A stretch of 42,500 bases of DNA. Source: Neocallimastix lanati (nom. inval.) (Eukaryota > Neocallimastigomycota > Neocallimastigomycetes > Neocallimastigales > Neocallimastigaceae). The stretch covers positions 745,001 to 787,500 of the forward strand of contig JACVTC010000062.1 of the NCBI GenBank assembly GCA_016946835.1, in the 5' to 3' direction. Made by a program: the position numbers and the translations under genes. Below, in pieces: positions 1-9,709 of the stretch (position 1 is its first letter; every line of letters starts with the position of its first letter). Under the pieces are notes generated by a model. That model was given only the letters and a program-made list of their open reading frames with translations, was not told the DNA's origin and did not search any database.

Positions 1-473
1 TTATTAATAATATATAAAAATAACATCCTAATTATACACAAATATAATTTGAAATAACAAATGATTGATTAATGAAAATATTTGTATAACATGATTCAAA
101 AAAAAAAAAAGTAAAAAAGAAAAAAAAAAAGTTTTTTTAAAGTATAAAAAGACAAACTTTTACTGTAAAAAATTTTTAAATCTTCATAGTTTTTATTTTT
201 GTAGAAAGTTAATAAAAAAAAAAAAAAAGAAAAGAAAGAAAAAATAAAATCTTTACTTTTTAAAGAGTTCTAATCGATTTAGATCTTTTAAAAAAAGTGA
301 GGTAAAAGAAAATAATTTTAATTTAAAAAAAGAAATATTTATTAAGAATTATAAAAAAATATATGAAATATATTAATATATATTATTTTAAAAAAATTTT
401 ATTTTAAAAAAAAAAAAAATAGTTTGTTCCTAAATAAAAACTTTTTTTTAAAAAAAAGGAGATCTCTTCGAAA
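1..473. other. Non-coding A/T-rich DNA upstream of the first gene
   Basis: Mostly A and T homopolymer tracts with a slightly more complex patch near 260-305. A TATAAAAAG string lies at 143-151, about 320 bases before the first start codon, but such strings are expected by chance here, so it is not called as a promoter. The bases just before the ATG (AGGAGATCTCTTCGAAA) are visibly richer in G and C than the rest, which fits a transcribed 5' leader. Confidence 0.6.
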
Positions 474-641
474 ATGAAATTCTTCAACGTTCTTATTGTT
501 TTAGCTCTTGTTTGCGCTGCTCAATGTGCTCCAATTTACAATGAAGAAATTAGGAATAATCGTGTTATTAGAAGTGGAGAAAATGCAGAAGGTAGTGGTG
601 ACGAATTAGTAGATCTTGAACCAAGACCAATTCCTTTATAA
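474..641 (+). CDS. Short secreted peptide or peptide precursor, 55 residues
   Basis: A 55-residue reading frame with one start and a TAA stop, too short for most ORF filters but the most obviously coding sequence in the first 4 kb: G+C rises sharply and the codons are mixed. Residues 1-19 form a classic signal peptide: Lys2, a hydrophobic core FFNVLIVLALVCAAQ, and small residues before the likely cleavage after Cys18-Ala19, leaving Pro20 first. The predicted mature part is only 36 residues, hydrophilic and acidic in the middle (GENAEGSGDELVDLEP), with an Arg-containing stretch (RNNRVIR, 28-34) and a proline-rich end RPIPL. There is no cysteine in the mature part, no membrane segment and no domain I recognise. 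It could be a short secreted peptide, a precursor cut near RVIR, or the first exon of a longer gene whose remnant lies at 727-915. I see no GTAAGT-type donor site inside or just after it, so I favour a complete single-exon gene. Confidence 0.65.
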   Translation: MKFFNVLIVLALVCAAQCAPIYNEEIRNNRVIRSGENAEGSGDELVDLEPRPIPL

Positions 642-726
642 GTTATATAAATATAACTATATATAGAGGTTTTTTTTTTTAATTATTTACCCCATATATA
701 TAAATATCCAAATCAAGACTATAATA

Positions 727-915
727 ATGGAAATTTTGAATTCTTTAAATTATACTCCCTGAAAAGGGAAAGAATTGAGTTTAAATGAATTCCTCCAATC
801 CATAAATATGACATTAAAATTTTTTTGTTTTTTAAGAGAAATCTTAATAGTAAGGTTTTCCTTAAAAAATAAACTATTTTTTTTTTTGATGCAAATTCTT
901 AAAAAAAAAAATTAG
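727..915 (+). pseudogene. Coding-like remnant with an internal stop
   Basis: Reading from the ATG at 727, the frame gives MEILNSLNYTP, then TGA at 760-762. The same frame then stays open to TAG at 913-915, including KGKELSLNEFLQSINMTLKFF. The codons from 727 to about 819 are mixed and C/G-containing, unlike the surrounding A/T runs, and become hydrophobic and repetitive after 820. It lies 85 bases after the stop of the secreted peptide gene, so it could be a decayed exon of that gene or a separate dead gene. The same bases can also fold into an imperfect hairpin centred on CCCTGAAAAGGG near 757-768, which is a non-coding alternative. No family recognised. Confidence 0.25.
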
Positions 916-2094
916 ATAATTATAATATCTATTTTTCTTTTATTTTCTTTAAAAAAAATTCTTAGAAAAATATCATTTATCGTTTATTATAATGTAGGCA
1001 ATCATTATAATGAAAATATATGAGAGACATTCCAAAACTTCAATTTTACATATTATTATTATACCAAATTATAATTAGAAAAGAGGAAATTGATATTTTA
1101 CAAATAATATTTTTATATTGTTAAGTAAATTCAATTTTTTTTTTTTAAACATATTATATTTATACCAATCATAATAACTTAAATTGAACGGAAGTAGTAA
1201 TTATTTATAAGAATTTTTTTAAATAATATATACAAGAATATACTTAATATTCGTCATCATACAGTGCATTATAATTATTGTTAAATTAGAAATAGTTTCT
1301 ACAGAGAAAATTAGAAAGAGCATTATTGTTTTATTGTTATTAAATTAGAAATAATTTCTAAAAAGAAATTAAAGTATAAAGTGTCAAAAATAAAAACTAA
1401 AAAAAAAAACAAAAAAAAAAAGCAAATTTTTTTGTTTAATAATAGACGTAGAAAAAATACTCTATTATTTATTTATTAATTCAAAAATTAATAAAATGAT
1501 AAAAAAAAAAAAAAAAAAAGAATAATGGATTTGCATCAAAAATTAATGAAAAAAATATATATTAAAATATTGTCTATATAAATATATTTAAATTTAAAAG
1601 AATATATTTATATAAAATATGGAAATATATATATATTTTTTTTCTAAAAATAATATTGAAATATTTTTTTTAAAAAAAAAAAAAAAATTAAAACAAAAAG
1701 ACCAAAAAAAAAAAAGACCTAAAAAAAAATAATAATAATTTTAAATTTAACCCTTTTTAAAAATAAAAAAAATAAAAATTAAAATAAAAAAATAACATTA
1801 AAAGAAAAAAAAAAACATTATTTTCATCTTTTTGCGTTATTTTTTAAATTATTATTTTTACTAATTTGTTTAATGAATTAAAAGTATTATTTTTGTTTTC
1901 TGTTTTTAAATGAAATTGCTTAAATATTTAAAATTCATTGTTAGAATAATTTTATCGAATATAAATATATATTAATTACATTTAATTAAAATATAAAATA
2001 AAAGTGATAATATTTTATAGTCTTAATAAAGGAAAATAAAAAAAAAAAATAATATATTTTTAAATAATTTGTTTTGTATTTGTATTTTGAATTT
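916..2094. other. Gene-free A/T-rich DNA with a short direct repeat
   Basis: No credible reading frame. Two similar halves of about 54 bases occur at 1267-1320 and 1321-1373. Each contains TTAAATTAGAAATA and a TAGAAAT/ATTTCTA mini-palindrome (perfect at 1346-1360, one mismatch at 1287-1301). The rest is A and T runs and AT dinucleotides. Confidence 0.6.
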
Positions 2095-2615
2095 GAAGAA
2101 AAAAAAAAAAAGGAAGTTTATGTAAAGAAATAAGGTTCATAATAATTAAACATAAATATTTTTATAACTATGTTATACTATCATTTAAAAAAAAAAAAAT
2201 GAAGAATAAAAAGAAAATAGTAATAAAGAATATTCCGTATAAACATGTATAAACTTTTTTTTTTTTTTTTCTTCTCTTCATACTTTTTTCTTTTTAATTC
2301 TTATTTTTGAATTTTTTTTCTTTATTACTATTTTCTTTTTATTCTTCATTTTTTTTTTTTTTTAAATGATAGTATAACATAGTTATAAAAATATTTATAT
2401 TTAATTATTATAAACCTTATTTCTTTACATAAACTTCTTTTTTTTTTTTTTTCTTCAAACATAAATATTTTTATAACTATGTTATACTATCATTTAAAAA
2501 AAAAAAAGAAAATAGTAATACAGAAAAAAAAAATTCAAAAATAAGAATTAAAAAGAAAAAAGTATGAAGAGAAGAAAAAAAAAAAAAAAAGTTTATGTAT
2601 GTTTATACGGAATAT
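2095..2615. repeat. Nested inverted repeat (foldback element), three copies of one unit
   Basis: Three near-identical segments alternate in orientation: forward at 2095-2230, reverse at about 2247-2456, forward again from 2457. The shared core contains ATTTTTATAACTATGTTATA. The second and third copies also form a long foldback bounded by matching ends, ATATTCCGTATAAACAT at 2230-2246 and its reverse complement ATGTTTATACGGAATAT near 2599-2615. The arms (roughly 2230-2406 and 2457-2615) pair almost perfectly apart from homopolymer-length changes and one deletion. No open reading frame is inside. It could be a non-autonomous foldback/MITE-type element or an inverted duplication made by template switching. 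Confidence 0.75.
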
Positions 2616-3755
2616 GTAGTAGTAAATTCGTCACTTGCTTATGAAGTACATATTATATGCATCATGTATTGACTTATTAATAATATATGAATTATTAGAA
2701 CATTAATTATTCTTTTTTTTTTTTTTTTTTTTTCATCCGACAAAACTTTATTAATATAATTAATTATTTTTTTTTTTTTTTTAAATTTTTATTATTATTG
2801 AATAAATTTTATAGGCATTTCATTTAGAAATAATACTATTTATAACAAATAAAAAATAATTATAATAAAAAATAATAGATAATAAATAATAAATAGTAAT
2901 AGTAGTAGTTGTAATGGTTATAATAATAGTATTAATAATAAAATAAATATTAATAATAAATAATATCAGTAGTAGTAATAATAAACATTTTTTTTAATTA
3001 TTTTTAATTTTATTAAATAATGAACAAGTAATTAAAAAAAAAATATATGTAAATAATGAAAAAAAGTTAATTTGTTATTATTTTTAAAAATATTTGATAC
3101 AAATACAATGAATTTTTTTTTTTTTTTTAAAAAATTAATTATAAAGAAAAAAATAAGTTAAAAATATTATTAAAAATAGTTTATAACATTAATAAATAAA
3201 TAATTTATAATAATTCATAATACAATTTATTTAAATAATGAATTAAAATTAGTAAAACGAATAATATTATTTTAATTAATAAGTTACTTTAAATAATAAT
3301 TAATATATTATTTCAATATTTATATTACTTTGTTACTTTTTAAATTAATTTAATAAGTAAATAAATAAATAGATAAATAAATAGATAAGTAAATAGGTAA
3401 ATAAGTAAATAAATAAATAAATAGATAGATAAATAGGTTCAATAAAAATAACATATTGTAAAACTTCAAATATAATTTTTTTTTTTTTAGAACTTTTAAA
3501 AAAAAAATTATATTAAAACAATTAAATAATAATATAAATATATATAAATATTTATTGAAAATAGATTAAAAATAAATTTTTATTTCATAATTTTTAATAA
3601 TAAATTGATTAAAAGGAAAATGTTGATCTTAAAAAAGATATACAAAAATAGTATTAAATAGTGTTATGAATTAATGAAAAAAAAAAAATAATAAAATAAT
3701 TATATGAATGAATTAATGAAAAAAAAAAAAAAAAGTAAAGGAAATAAGGAATATA

Positions 3756-3792
<37 letters not shown>

Positions 3793-4047
3793 TAATAATA
3801 ATAATAACAATAATAATAATAATAAAGTTTTTTTTTTTTTTTTTTTTTGGAATATATATATATTTTTTTTCTTTAAATTTTTTCTTTAAATATTTTCTTT
3901 TTTTTTACTTTTTATTTTTATTTTTATTTTTTTTTTATTATTTTTATTAAAAAATTTATTAAACTTTGTATATACATTTAATCCTTTTAAATAAATTATA
4001 ATAAAATAAAGAAAGCTGTAAAAAGAGTAATCCTGTTGTATTCAGAT
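2616..4047. other. Gene-free DNA with tetranucleotide and AAT microsatellites
   Basis: No coding frame. Contains a degenerate AAAT/AAGT/GATA-type tetranucleotide tract at about 3355-3436, an AAT microsatellite at about 3754-3825, and poly-T/poly-A tracts. Irregular AT-rich sequence fills the rest. Confidence 0.6.
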
Positions 4048-4113
4048 GAAATAAAAATATTTATTAATAAGTTTTACATATTAGCTTCTTATTAATAAAT
4101 ATTTATGTATTTC
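4048..4113. repeat. Long hairpin upstream of the secreted Ser/Thr-rich gene
   Basis: AAATATTTATTAATAAG pairs with CTTATTAATAAATATTT over 17 perfect base pairs. The stem extends outward, with two small indels, to GAAATA on the left and TATTTC on the right, giving about 24 paired bases around a 16-base loop. It ends about 170 bases before the ATG at 4283. The arm shares the ATTTATTAATAA core with the minisatellite family seen at 13.6, 15.7-16.3, 20.1-20.6 and 23.9 kb. It may be a tiny foldback element or a regulatory or matrix-type structure. Confidence 0.65.
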
Positions 4114-4164
4114 AGTAATAATTCTCTTCATACACACTACAATATATACAATATATAAATATAT

Positions 4165-4270
4165 TGAAAATTAAATAAAATAAAATAAAATAAAAAAAAT
4201 AAAATAAAATAAAAAAAATAAAATAAAATAAAATAAAATAAAATAAAAATAAAATAAAATAAAATAAAAA
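4165..4270. repeat. AAAAT pentanucleotide repeat in the promoter/5' leader
   Basis: About twenty units of AAAAT with a few AAAAAAT variants, ending 13 bases before the start codon at 4283. It is probably part of the 5' leader or core promoter. The position just before a signal-peptide start suggests that its length could affect expression, but this is inference. Confidence 0.8.
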
Positions 4271-4282
4271 TTGTGAAAGAAA

Positions 4283-5413
4283 ATGAGATTCTTAAATACT
4301 TTAGTATTAACTTTCATAATTTTCAATTCTGTTGGAGCCCTTCCAGTTGGTTCCTTTTCATCTTCCTTTTCTACCTCCTTTTCTACCTCCTTTTCTACTT
4401 CCTCCAATTCTATTTCTGGATCTACAAAAAAAAATTTTGAAGTAGATTTCAATACTTCTACTAGTAAAAGCCTTCCAAACCCATCTCTACGATCATCAGA
4501 TGCTCAAAACATTCCATGTTCCCAGAATACCATTTCTGGTTCTAAAACCATTCCTATCTTCATAATTCACAATACCAAATCGATACCAACTCCAACAATT
4601 CCAACAATTCCAACAATTCCAACAGCCATTGCTTCAGTCACTAAAGCTATTCCAGTATCTACAAAGGTTCCAGGCTCCTCTACTTTTCATTTTACTTTAA
4701 TTACCTCAAAAACCATTACCCCTCAGGCTCTTCCAACCACTACGACTACGAAAACGGATATTGATTCAGGATTTGGAAGTAGTAAAACCATTCCAATGAA
4801 TTCCAATTCCAACTCCAATTCCAATTCCAATTCAGAATCAGATTCAATTTCATATTCAAATTCAAATTCAAATTCAAACTTTAGTTTCGATAATAACTAC
4901 AGCAGTAACATTATTGATATAACAAATATTATTAAGAGTATTGAAGAGGATTCCACCACTACCACCACCACTAAATCCGTTCCAATTATTGCCACCGATA
5001 AGGTTAGGGACCCCGTGATGACCGCTAGCGCCAGTGCCGCCGTCACCACCACCATCACCACCATCACCACAAAAATTCTTCTTCCAACTTCATATTCCTT
5101 TAATGAAAACTTTGGCTTTGACGTACCCAAAAATTTTAATGACTATCATATCTATTCAGAAGAAGAAGAAGAAGAAGATGAGAAGGTTAATGACTCTTTT
5201 GCTGCTGCTGCTGCTGCTGATGTATCAGAAAACGTCAATGACTATTCGGGAGTACCAGGAGAAGAAAAAGTCAATGACTCTTCTACTGCTGCTGATGTAT
5301 CAGAAAAAATCAATGATTATTCGGGAATACCAGGAGGAGAAGAAGAAGTCAATGACTATTCTGATACTGAAGAAGAAATTCTTGGTGGTATTGAAAATTC
5401 TGATGAAGAATAA
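4283..5413 (+). CDS. Secreted low-complexity Ser/Thr/Asn-rich protein with acidic C-terminal repeats, 376 residues
   Basis: Residues 1-19 (MRFLNTLVLTFIIFNSVGA) are a signal peptide with likely cleavage after Ala19. The start is fixed by the signal peptide lying at the very N terminus. The mature part is modular low complexity: STSF repeats (about 27-40), a TIPTIPT run (104-114), an Asn-Ser run (about 173-200), Thr-rich stretches (151-156, 225-230, 255-263), a Glu run (293-298) and an acidic tail. The tail holds two copies of a repeat of the form VND-S-AADVSE-NDYSG-PG-EE (about 302-355), then VNDYSDTEEE. Only one cysteine (79) is seen, with no dockerin, carbohydrate-binding or catalytic domain and no transmembrane anchor. 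Ser/Thr richness suggests heavy O-glycosylation; a wall or surface protein is plausible, but the function is unknown. The TAA stop interrupts a GAA codon run that continues afterwards (GAAGAA-TAA-GAAGAA), so the frame may once have been longer. G+C is much higher than in the flanks. Confidence 0.85.
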   Translation: MRFLNTLVLTFIIFNSVGALPVGSFSSSFSTSFSTSFSTSSNSISGSTKKNFEVDFNTSTSKSLPNPSLRSSDAQNIPCSQNTISGSKTIPIFIIHNTKSIPTPTIPTIPTIPTAIASVTKAIPVSTKVPGSSTFHFTLITSKTITPQALPTTTTTKTDIDSGFGSSKTIPMNSNSNSNSNSNSESDSISYSNSNSNSNFSFDNNYSSNIIDITNIIKSIEEDSTTTTTTKSVPIIATDKVRDPVMTASASAAVTTTITTITTKILLPTSYSFNENFGFDVPKNFNDYHIYSEEEEEEDEKVNDSFAAAAAADVSENVNDYSGVPGEEKVNDSSTAADVSEKINDYSGIPGGEEEVNDYSDTEEEILGGIENSDEE

Positions 5414-5468
5414 GAAGAAGAAGAAGAGAAAGAAATAAATAAAAAAAAAAAAAAAAAAAAAAAAAAAT

Positions 5469-5496
5469 ATTGGAGTTGAAACTGAATAATGGGGTA

Positions 5497-5534
<38 letters not shown>

Positions 5535-5698
5535 AGGAATTAATATTGAAATAAAGCCATGGTAATTAATAATCAATTTTATTTCCAAAACCTCTGGAAG
5601 CCATAGAGTGGAAGAGATTAATGAAATTGAAGAAGCAACAATAGTTTCATGAACAACCATACAATTTAGAAGAAGGTACTAGTTCTGAAATGGAATAA
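5469..5698 (+). pseudogene. Decayed coding-like sequence downstream of the secreted gene
   Basis: After the stop and a poly-A tract, coding-like patches reappear in different frames: IGVETE from 5469, SGSHRVEEINEIEEATIV from about 5593, and HEQPYNLEEGTSSEME followed by TAA at 5648-5698. The acidic Glu-rich character resembles the tail of the preceding protein (ENSDEE). Frame changes between the patches coincide with poly-A runs (5500-5533). I infer a lost C-terminal extension, a dead 3' exon or a partial duplicate. Homopolymer-length error in the assembly could also have broken a longer frame. Confidence 0.35.
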
Positions 5699-6282
5699 GT
5701 TCAAAAAACAATAAATAATAGGGTATTAATTAATTAAATTAAAATTAAAAACAAAAAAAAAAAAAACAAAAAAAAAAAAAAAAAGAACTTAGAACTCTAT
5801 CTTTTTTTTTTTTTTAATTTTTTTTTAATGGGTTTTAAAAAAATGACATATATAAAGTATATATAAGAATTCTTCTTTTCTATGTATATATTCATCATTA
5901 ATTTTTTTTTTATTATGTTAAAAATATACCTAAAATGAATATGTAAAATATGAATAAAAAAAAAAAAAAAGATTTAAAATAAAAAAAAATAATATAATAT
6001 ATATATATATTTTATACTTTATTTAATAGTATTTATATAAAAATTCTTTTATTTTATAGTTTTAATTTTTGAAAGAGAACTTTTTTTTTTTTTTAAAAAA
6101 ATTAATAAATATTTCATTAACATACATAAAAAAAAGAATATGTAAAATAGGAATAAAATAGGAAAAATATATATATATATATATATATAAATTGAATATT
6201 CATGGAATTAGAAGCAATAATAAAAATTCCTTTAATGATAATATGGTTTTTTATGTATTTTTAAGAGGAAGACTTTATATTT

Positions 6283-6339
<57 letters not shown>

Positions 6340-7138
6340 AAAAATATATTCATTAAAAAAGAATTTTTATTTTCTTTTAACATTTTAAAAATATTAATAA
6401 CAACAATATATATATATATAATATATATATATATATAGTAATAATAATATTTATTAAAAAAAAAAATAAAAATTTTCAAAAAAAAAAAAATAAAATAAAA
6501 TAAAATAAATAAAAATAAATAAAAATAAATAAATAAATAATAGTGATATCCTAATAATCATTGATAAAAACAACAAAAATGACAATAAAATTATCGGTTA
6601 TAAAATGCAAAATAGATAGATATAATATTAAATAAAGATATAATACTGATAAACTAATAATAAAAAAAATACTAATAAATAACATTAATAATAATCGATA
6701 GAAAAAAAATAAATTATGAAATAATATATATATTATATATATATATATATATAAAGGAACTACCTTAAAAAGGTATAAATATATTATTTTAAATATGAAA
6801 AAAAAATTACATTAAGAATCAATAAAGTTTTGATAATAGGAACAAAAATAATACAAAAGTAATAAGATAAATAAAATAATAATAACAATAGAAAAAATTG
6901 TTTGTAATATCAAATATTAATAATAGTACCAATAGATATAACAACAAAATCAGTAGTACATGTATATATAAAAATAAATATATTAATAGCTTATAATTAA
7001 TAATAATGCATAATAATACATAATAATAAATAATAATTAATAATAATTATAATAATACGTAATAATAGTACCAAATAGATATAATACGAAAAAAGGAATG
7101 ATAATAAAGATATATATAGTAATAAGAATATGTTATAA
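5699..7138. other. Gene-free DNA with long poly-T and degenerate AT/AAT repeats
   Basis: Holds A and T runs, AT dinucleotide tracts (about 6170-6190, 6408-6436, 6736-6754) and, from 6540, irregular AAT/ATA-rich sequence with faint direct repeats such as AATAATAGTACCAATAGATA near 6919 and a similar copy near 7062. The only frames are homopolymer shadows. Confidence 0.6.
6286..6338. repeat. 53-base poly-T tract
   Basis: Uninterrupted T from 6286 to 6338, one of the two longest homopolymers in the window. On the reverse strand it would translate as poly-lysine, which is not credible as protein. Confidence 0.9.
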
Positions 7139-7390
7139 TAAATGAATATTATTATTAATAATAAATGAATACTATTAATAATAATAAATGAATATTATTA
7201 ATAGTAATAAATAAATATTATTAATAACAATAAATGAATATTATTAATAGTAATAAATGAATATTATTAATAGTAATAAATAAATATTATTAATAGTAAT
7301 AAATAAATATTATTAATAACAATAAATGAATATTATTAATAATAATAAATAAATATTATTAATGATAATAAATAAATATTATTAATAATA
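7139..7390. repeat. 23-base minisatellite, about ten copies
   Basis: A unit close to AATAAATGAATATTATTAAT plus AGT repeats about ten times. Variation concentrates at two places: G or A at unit position 8, and AGT, ACA, AAT or ATG-like triplets at the unit end. Interleaved variants (for example ACA recurring every few units) suggest higher-order duplication. No frame stays open through it. Confidence 0.75.
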
Positions 7391-7714
7391 AATTATATTA
7401 TTAATAAAAGTAGAATTAGATTATAAAGAATTAAAATAAGAAAATATAGTATTATTCTAAATATAAAGTTTTAATAATAATGATAAAAAAAAAGTCTGCT
7501 TTGTAATATCAAAAATAAATAATAGTTTTTAATAAATATATTAATAAATAATAATAATAATAATAATAATAATGAAATAAGGATAATAAAAATTATAACC
7601 ATAATAGTAATTGTTGTATTTAATAATCCTAACAGTAGATATTAAAAAATAAGCATAGTAGATCAATAGGATACAAAAGTAATAGGAAGAATAATATTCA
7701 TAATAATAAAATAT

Positions 7715-7750
<36 letters not shown>

Positions 7751-7910
7751 TGAAAAAAGACCAAAATAAAGTTATTTGTAATATGACAAAAATAGAGTTA
7801 TTTGATAATATGAAATATTATAAATATAATCATATAATTAGTACTATAGGATGAAGTATAATATTCGAATTGAATCAATAATAATTCTTGTAGATAGAGA
7901 TAATATTATT
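7391..7910. other. Gene-free degenerate AAT-rich DNA
   Basis: Irregular A/T-rich sequence with an AAT run near 7548-7575 and a poly-T tract near 7714-7748. A phrase TTTGTAATATCAAA near 7500 echoes one near 6900, which suggests old duplication. No coding frame. Confidence 0.55.
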
Positions 7911-8480
<570 letters not shown>

Positions 8481-9277
8481 TATATTTTGATTATTGTTTA
8501 TTTTTAATTTTTTTTTTTTTTTTTTTTTTTATCAATATCTTTTTTATTAATATATATAATTAAAAGAAATATATACATATATTATTTTTAAAAATTTTAA
8601 ATGTAAAAATGGTAGGTAAAAAAAAAAAAAAAAAAAAAAAAAAATTACCTATTAGAATTTCTTTTTTTACAAAAAAAAATAAAAAAAAAAAAAATAAAAA
8701 TAAACATGGTAATAAAATGTATAAACTAATTAATAATAGACTATATATTTATTTATATTTATATTATTATTTATATTATTATTTATATTTATATTTATAT
8801 TTAATATTTATTCATTACATTAACAATAATTAATTCTATTTATTTTATTTTTTTTTTTCATTTTTTTTTTTTTTTTATTCATTTTTTTTTTTTTTTTTTT
8901 TACCATGTTTTATTCTTTTTTCAGTAATAAATAAAAGCTTATTAAAATGCCATGTAAGGTAAAAAAAAAAAATGAAAAAAAAAAAATAATAACTAAAATA
9001 ATACATACATACATATATTTATAATACATACATTTATATTTATATTTATGGATATATATATATGTATATGTATATTTATTTGGTTTTTTTAGTTATCTAT
9101 GCTAGATGTAATCTATGGACATATAACAGTATTAGTCATTCATTTTTTTTTATTATTATTATTATTATTTGATAAAAAATAAAAATTTTTGGATGTTTCC
9201 CATTTATATCTATTATACTAAATGAAATGAAATTAACTAAAATAAAATAATTAAATAGAATTTATTTGTATTAATAA
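8481..9277. other. Gene-free A/T-rich DNA
   Basis: Poly-T and poly-A tracts, degenerate TATTTA runs and AT dinucleotides. An ATGGTAGGT string at 8609 leads straight into poly-A; the frame there is lysine and tyrosine repeats and is not believed. Confidence 0.55.
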
Positions 9278-9403
9278 TATCAGACTTTATTATTTAAGTA
9301 TTATAACACCAATCTTTTAAAGGTAATTAGAGTTCCTAATTCTACAGGTCAATTAGTAACCTTTAATTCTTCTAATTTTTATCTAACTTTAATGGTTAAT
9401 TAG
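9278..9403 (+). pseudogene. Coding-like fragment without a start codon
   Basis: An open frame of 41 codons from after TAA at 9275 to TAG at 9401-9403. It includes KVIRVPNSTGQLVTF and NSSNFYLTLMVN. The stretch 9310-9400 has mixed codons (CCT, ACA, GGT, ACC) unlike the flanks. No in-frame ATG precedes it except a late one at 9392, so it would have to be an internal or terminal exon, or a remnant. No family recognised. The same bases contain short imperfect inverted repeats, so a non-coding origin is possible. Confidence 0.2.
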
Positions 9404-9516
9404 TGACGTGACATTTTTTAAATGACTATTATCACATATATATATTATTTATAATAATTATTATTTATAATAATTCTCTAAAATTAAAAAGTTAATTTTC
9501 TATAAATAATTATTCC

Positions 9517-9709
9517 TATAAAAGTATTTAACATTTTCAAACAATTTCATTTTTACAAATTTTCTTTATTATTTTATTACTATAATCTTTACATTATTGA
9601 ACTATTTGATAATTTTATTATTTGTAATATATAAATGAAGATACATATTATAAAGTTATTTATAACTTTCATTTTATATCATATTATTATTTATAGATAT
9701 AAAAATTAA
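9517..9709 (+). other. Promoter-like TATAAAAG followed by a signal-peptide-like mini-ORF
   Basis: TATAAAAG at 9517-9524 is followed by an unusually homopolymer-poor stretch, then at 9635-9709 a 24-residue frame MKIHIIKLFITFILYHIIIY plus RYKN and TAA. The start resembles a signal peptide (Met-Lys then hydrophobic), as in the two secreted genes of this window, but no mature protein follows. It could be exon 1 of a lost gene or chance. Confidence 0.15.

Noticed and set aside
4171-4452. 93-codon minus-strand frame opposite the start of the secreted gene
   Set aside because: It is the antisense of the STSF repeats plus the AAAAT leader; the plus-strand frame has a signal peptide and far better codons.
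5034-5438. 134-codon plus-strand frame inside the secreted gene
   Set aside because: A shifted-frame shadow of CAC, GAA and GCT codon runs (poly-Pro/Lys/Leu).
5349-5660. 103-codon minus-strand frame
   Set aside because: Antisense of GAA and poly-A runs, mostly Phe/Leu repeats.
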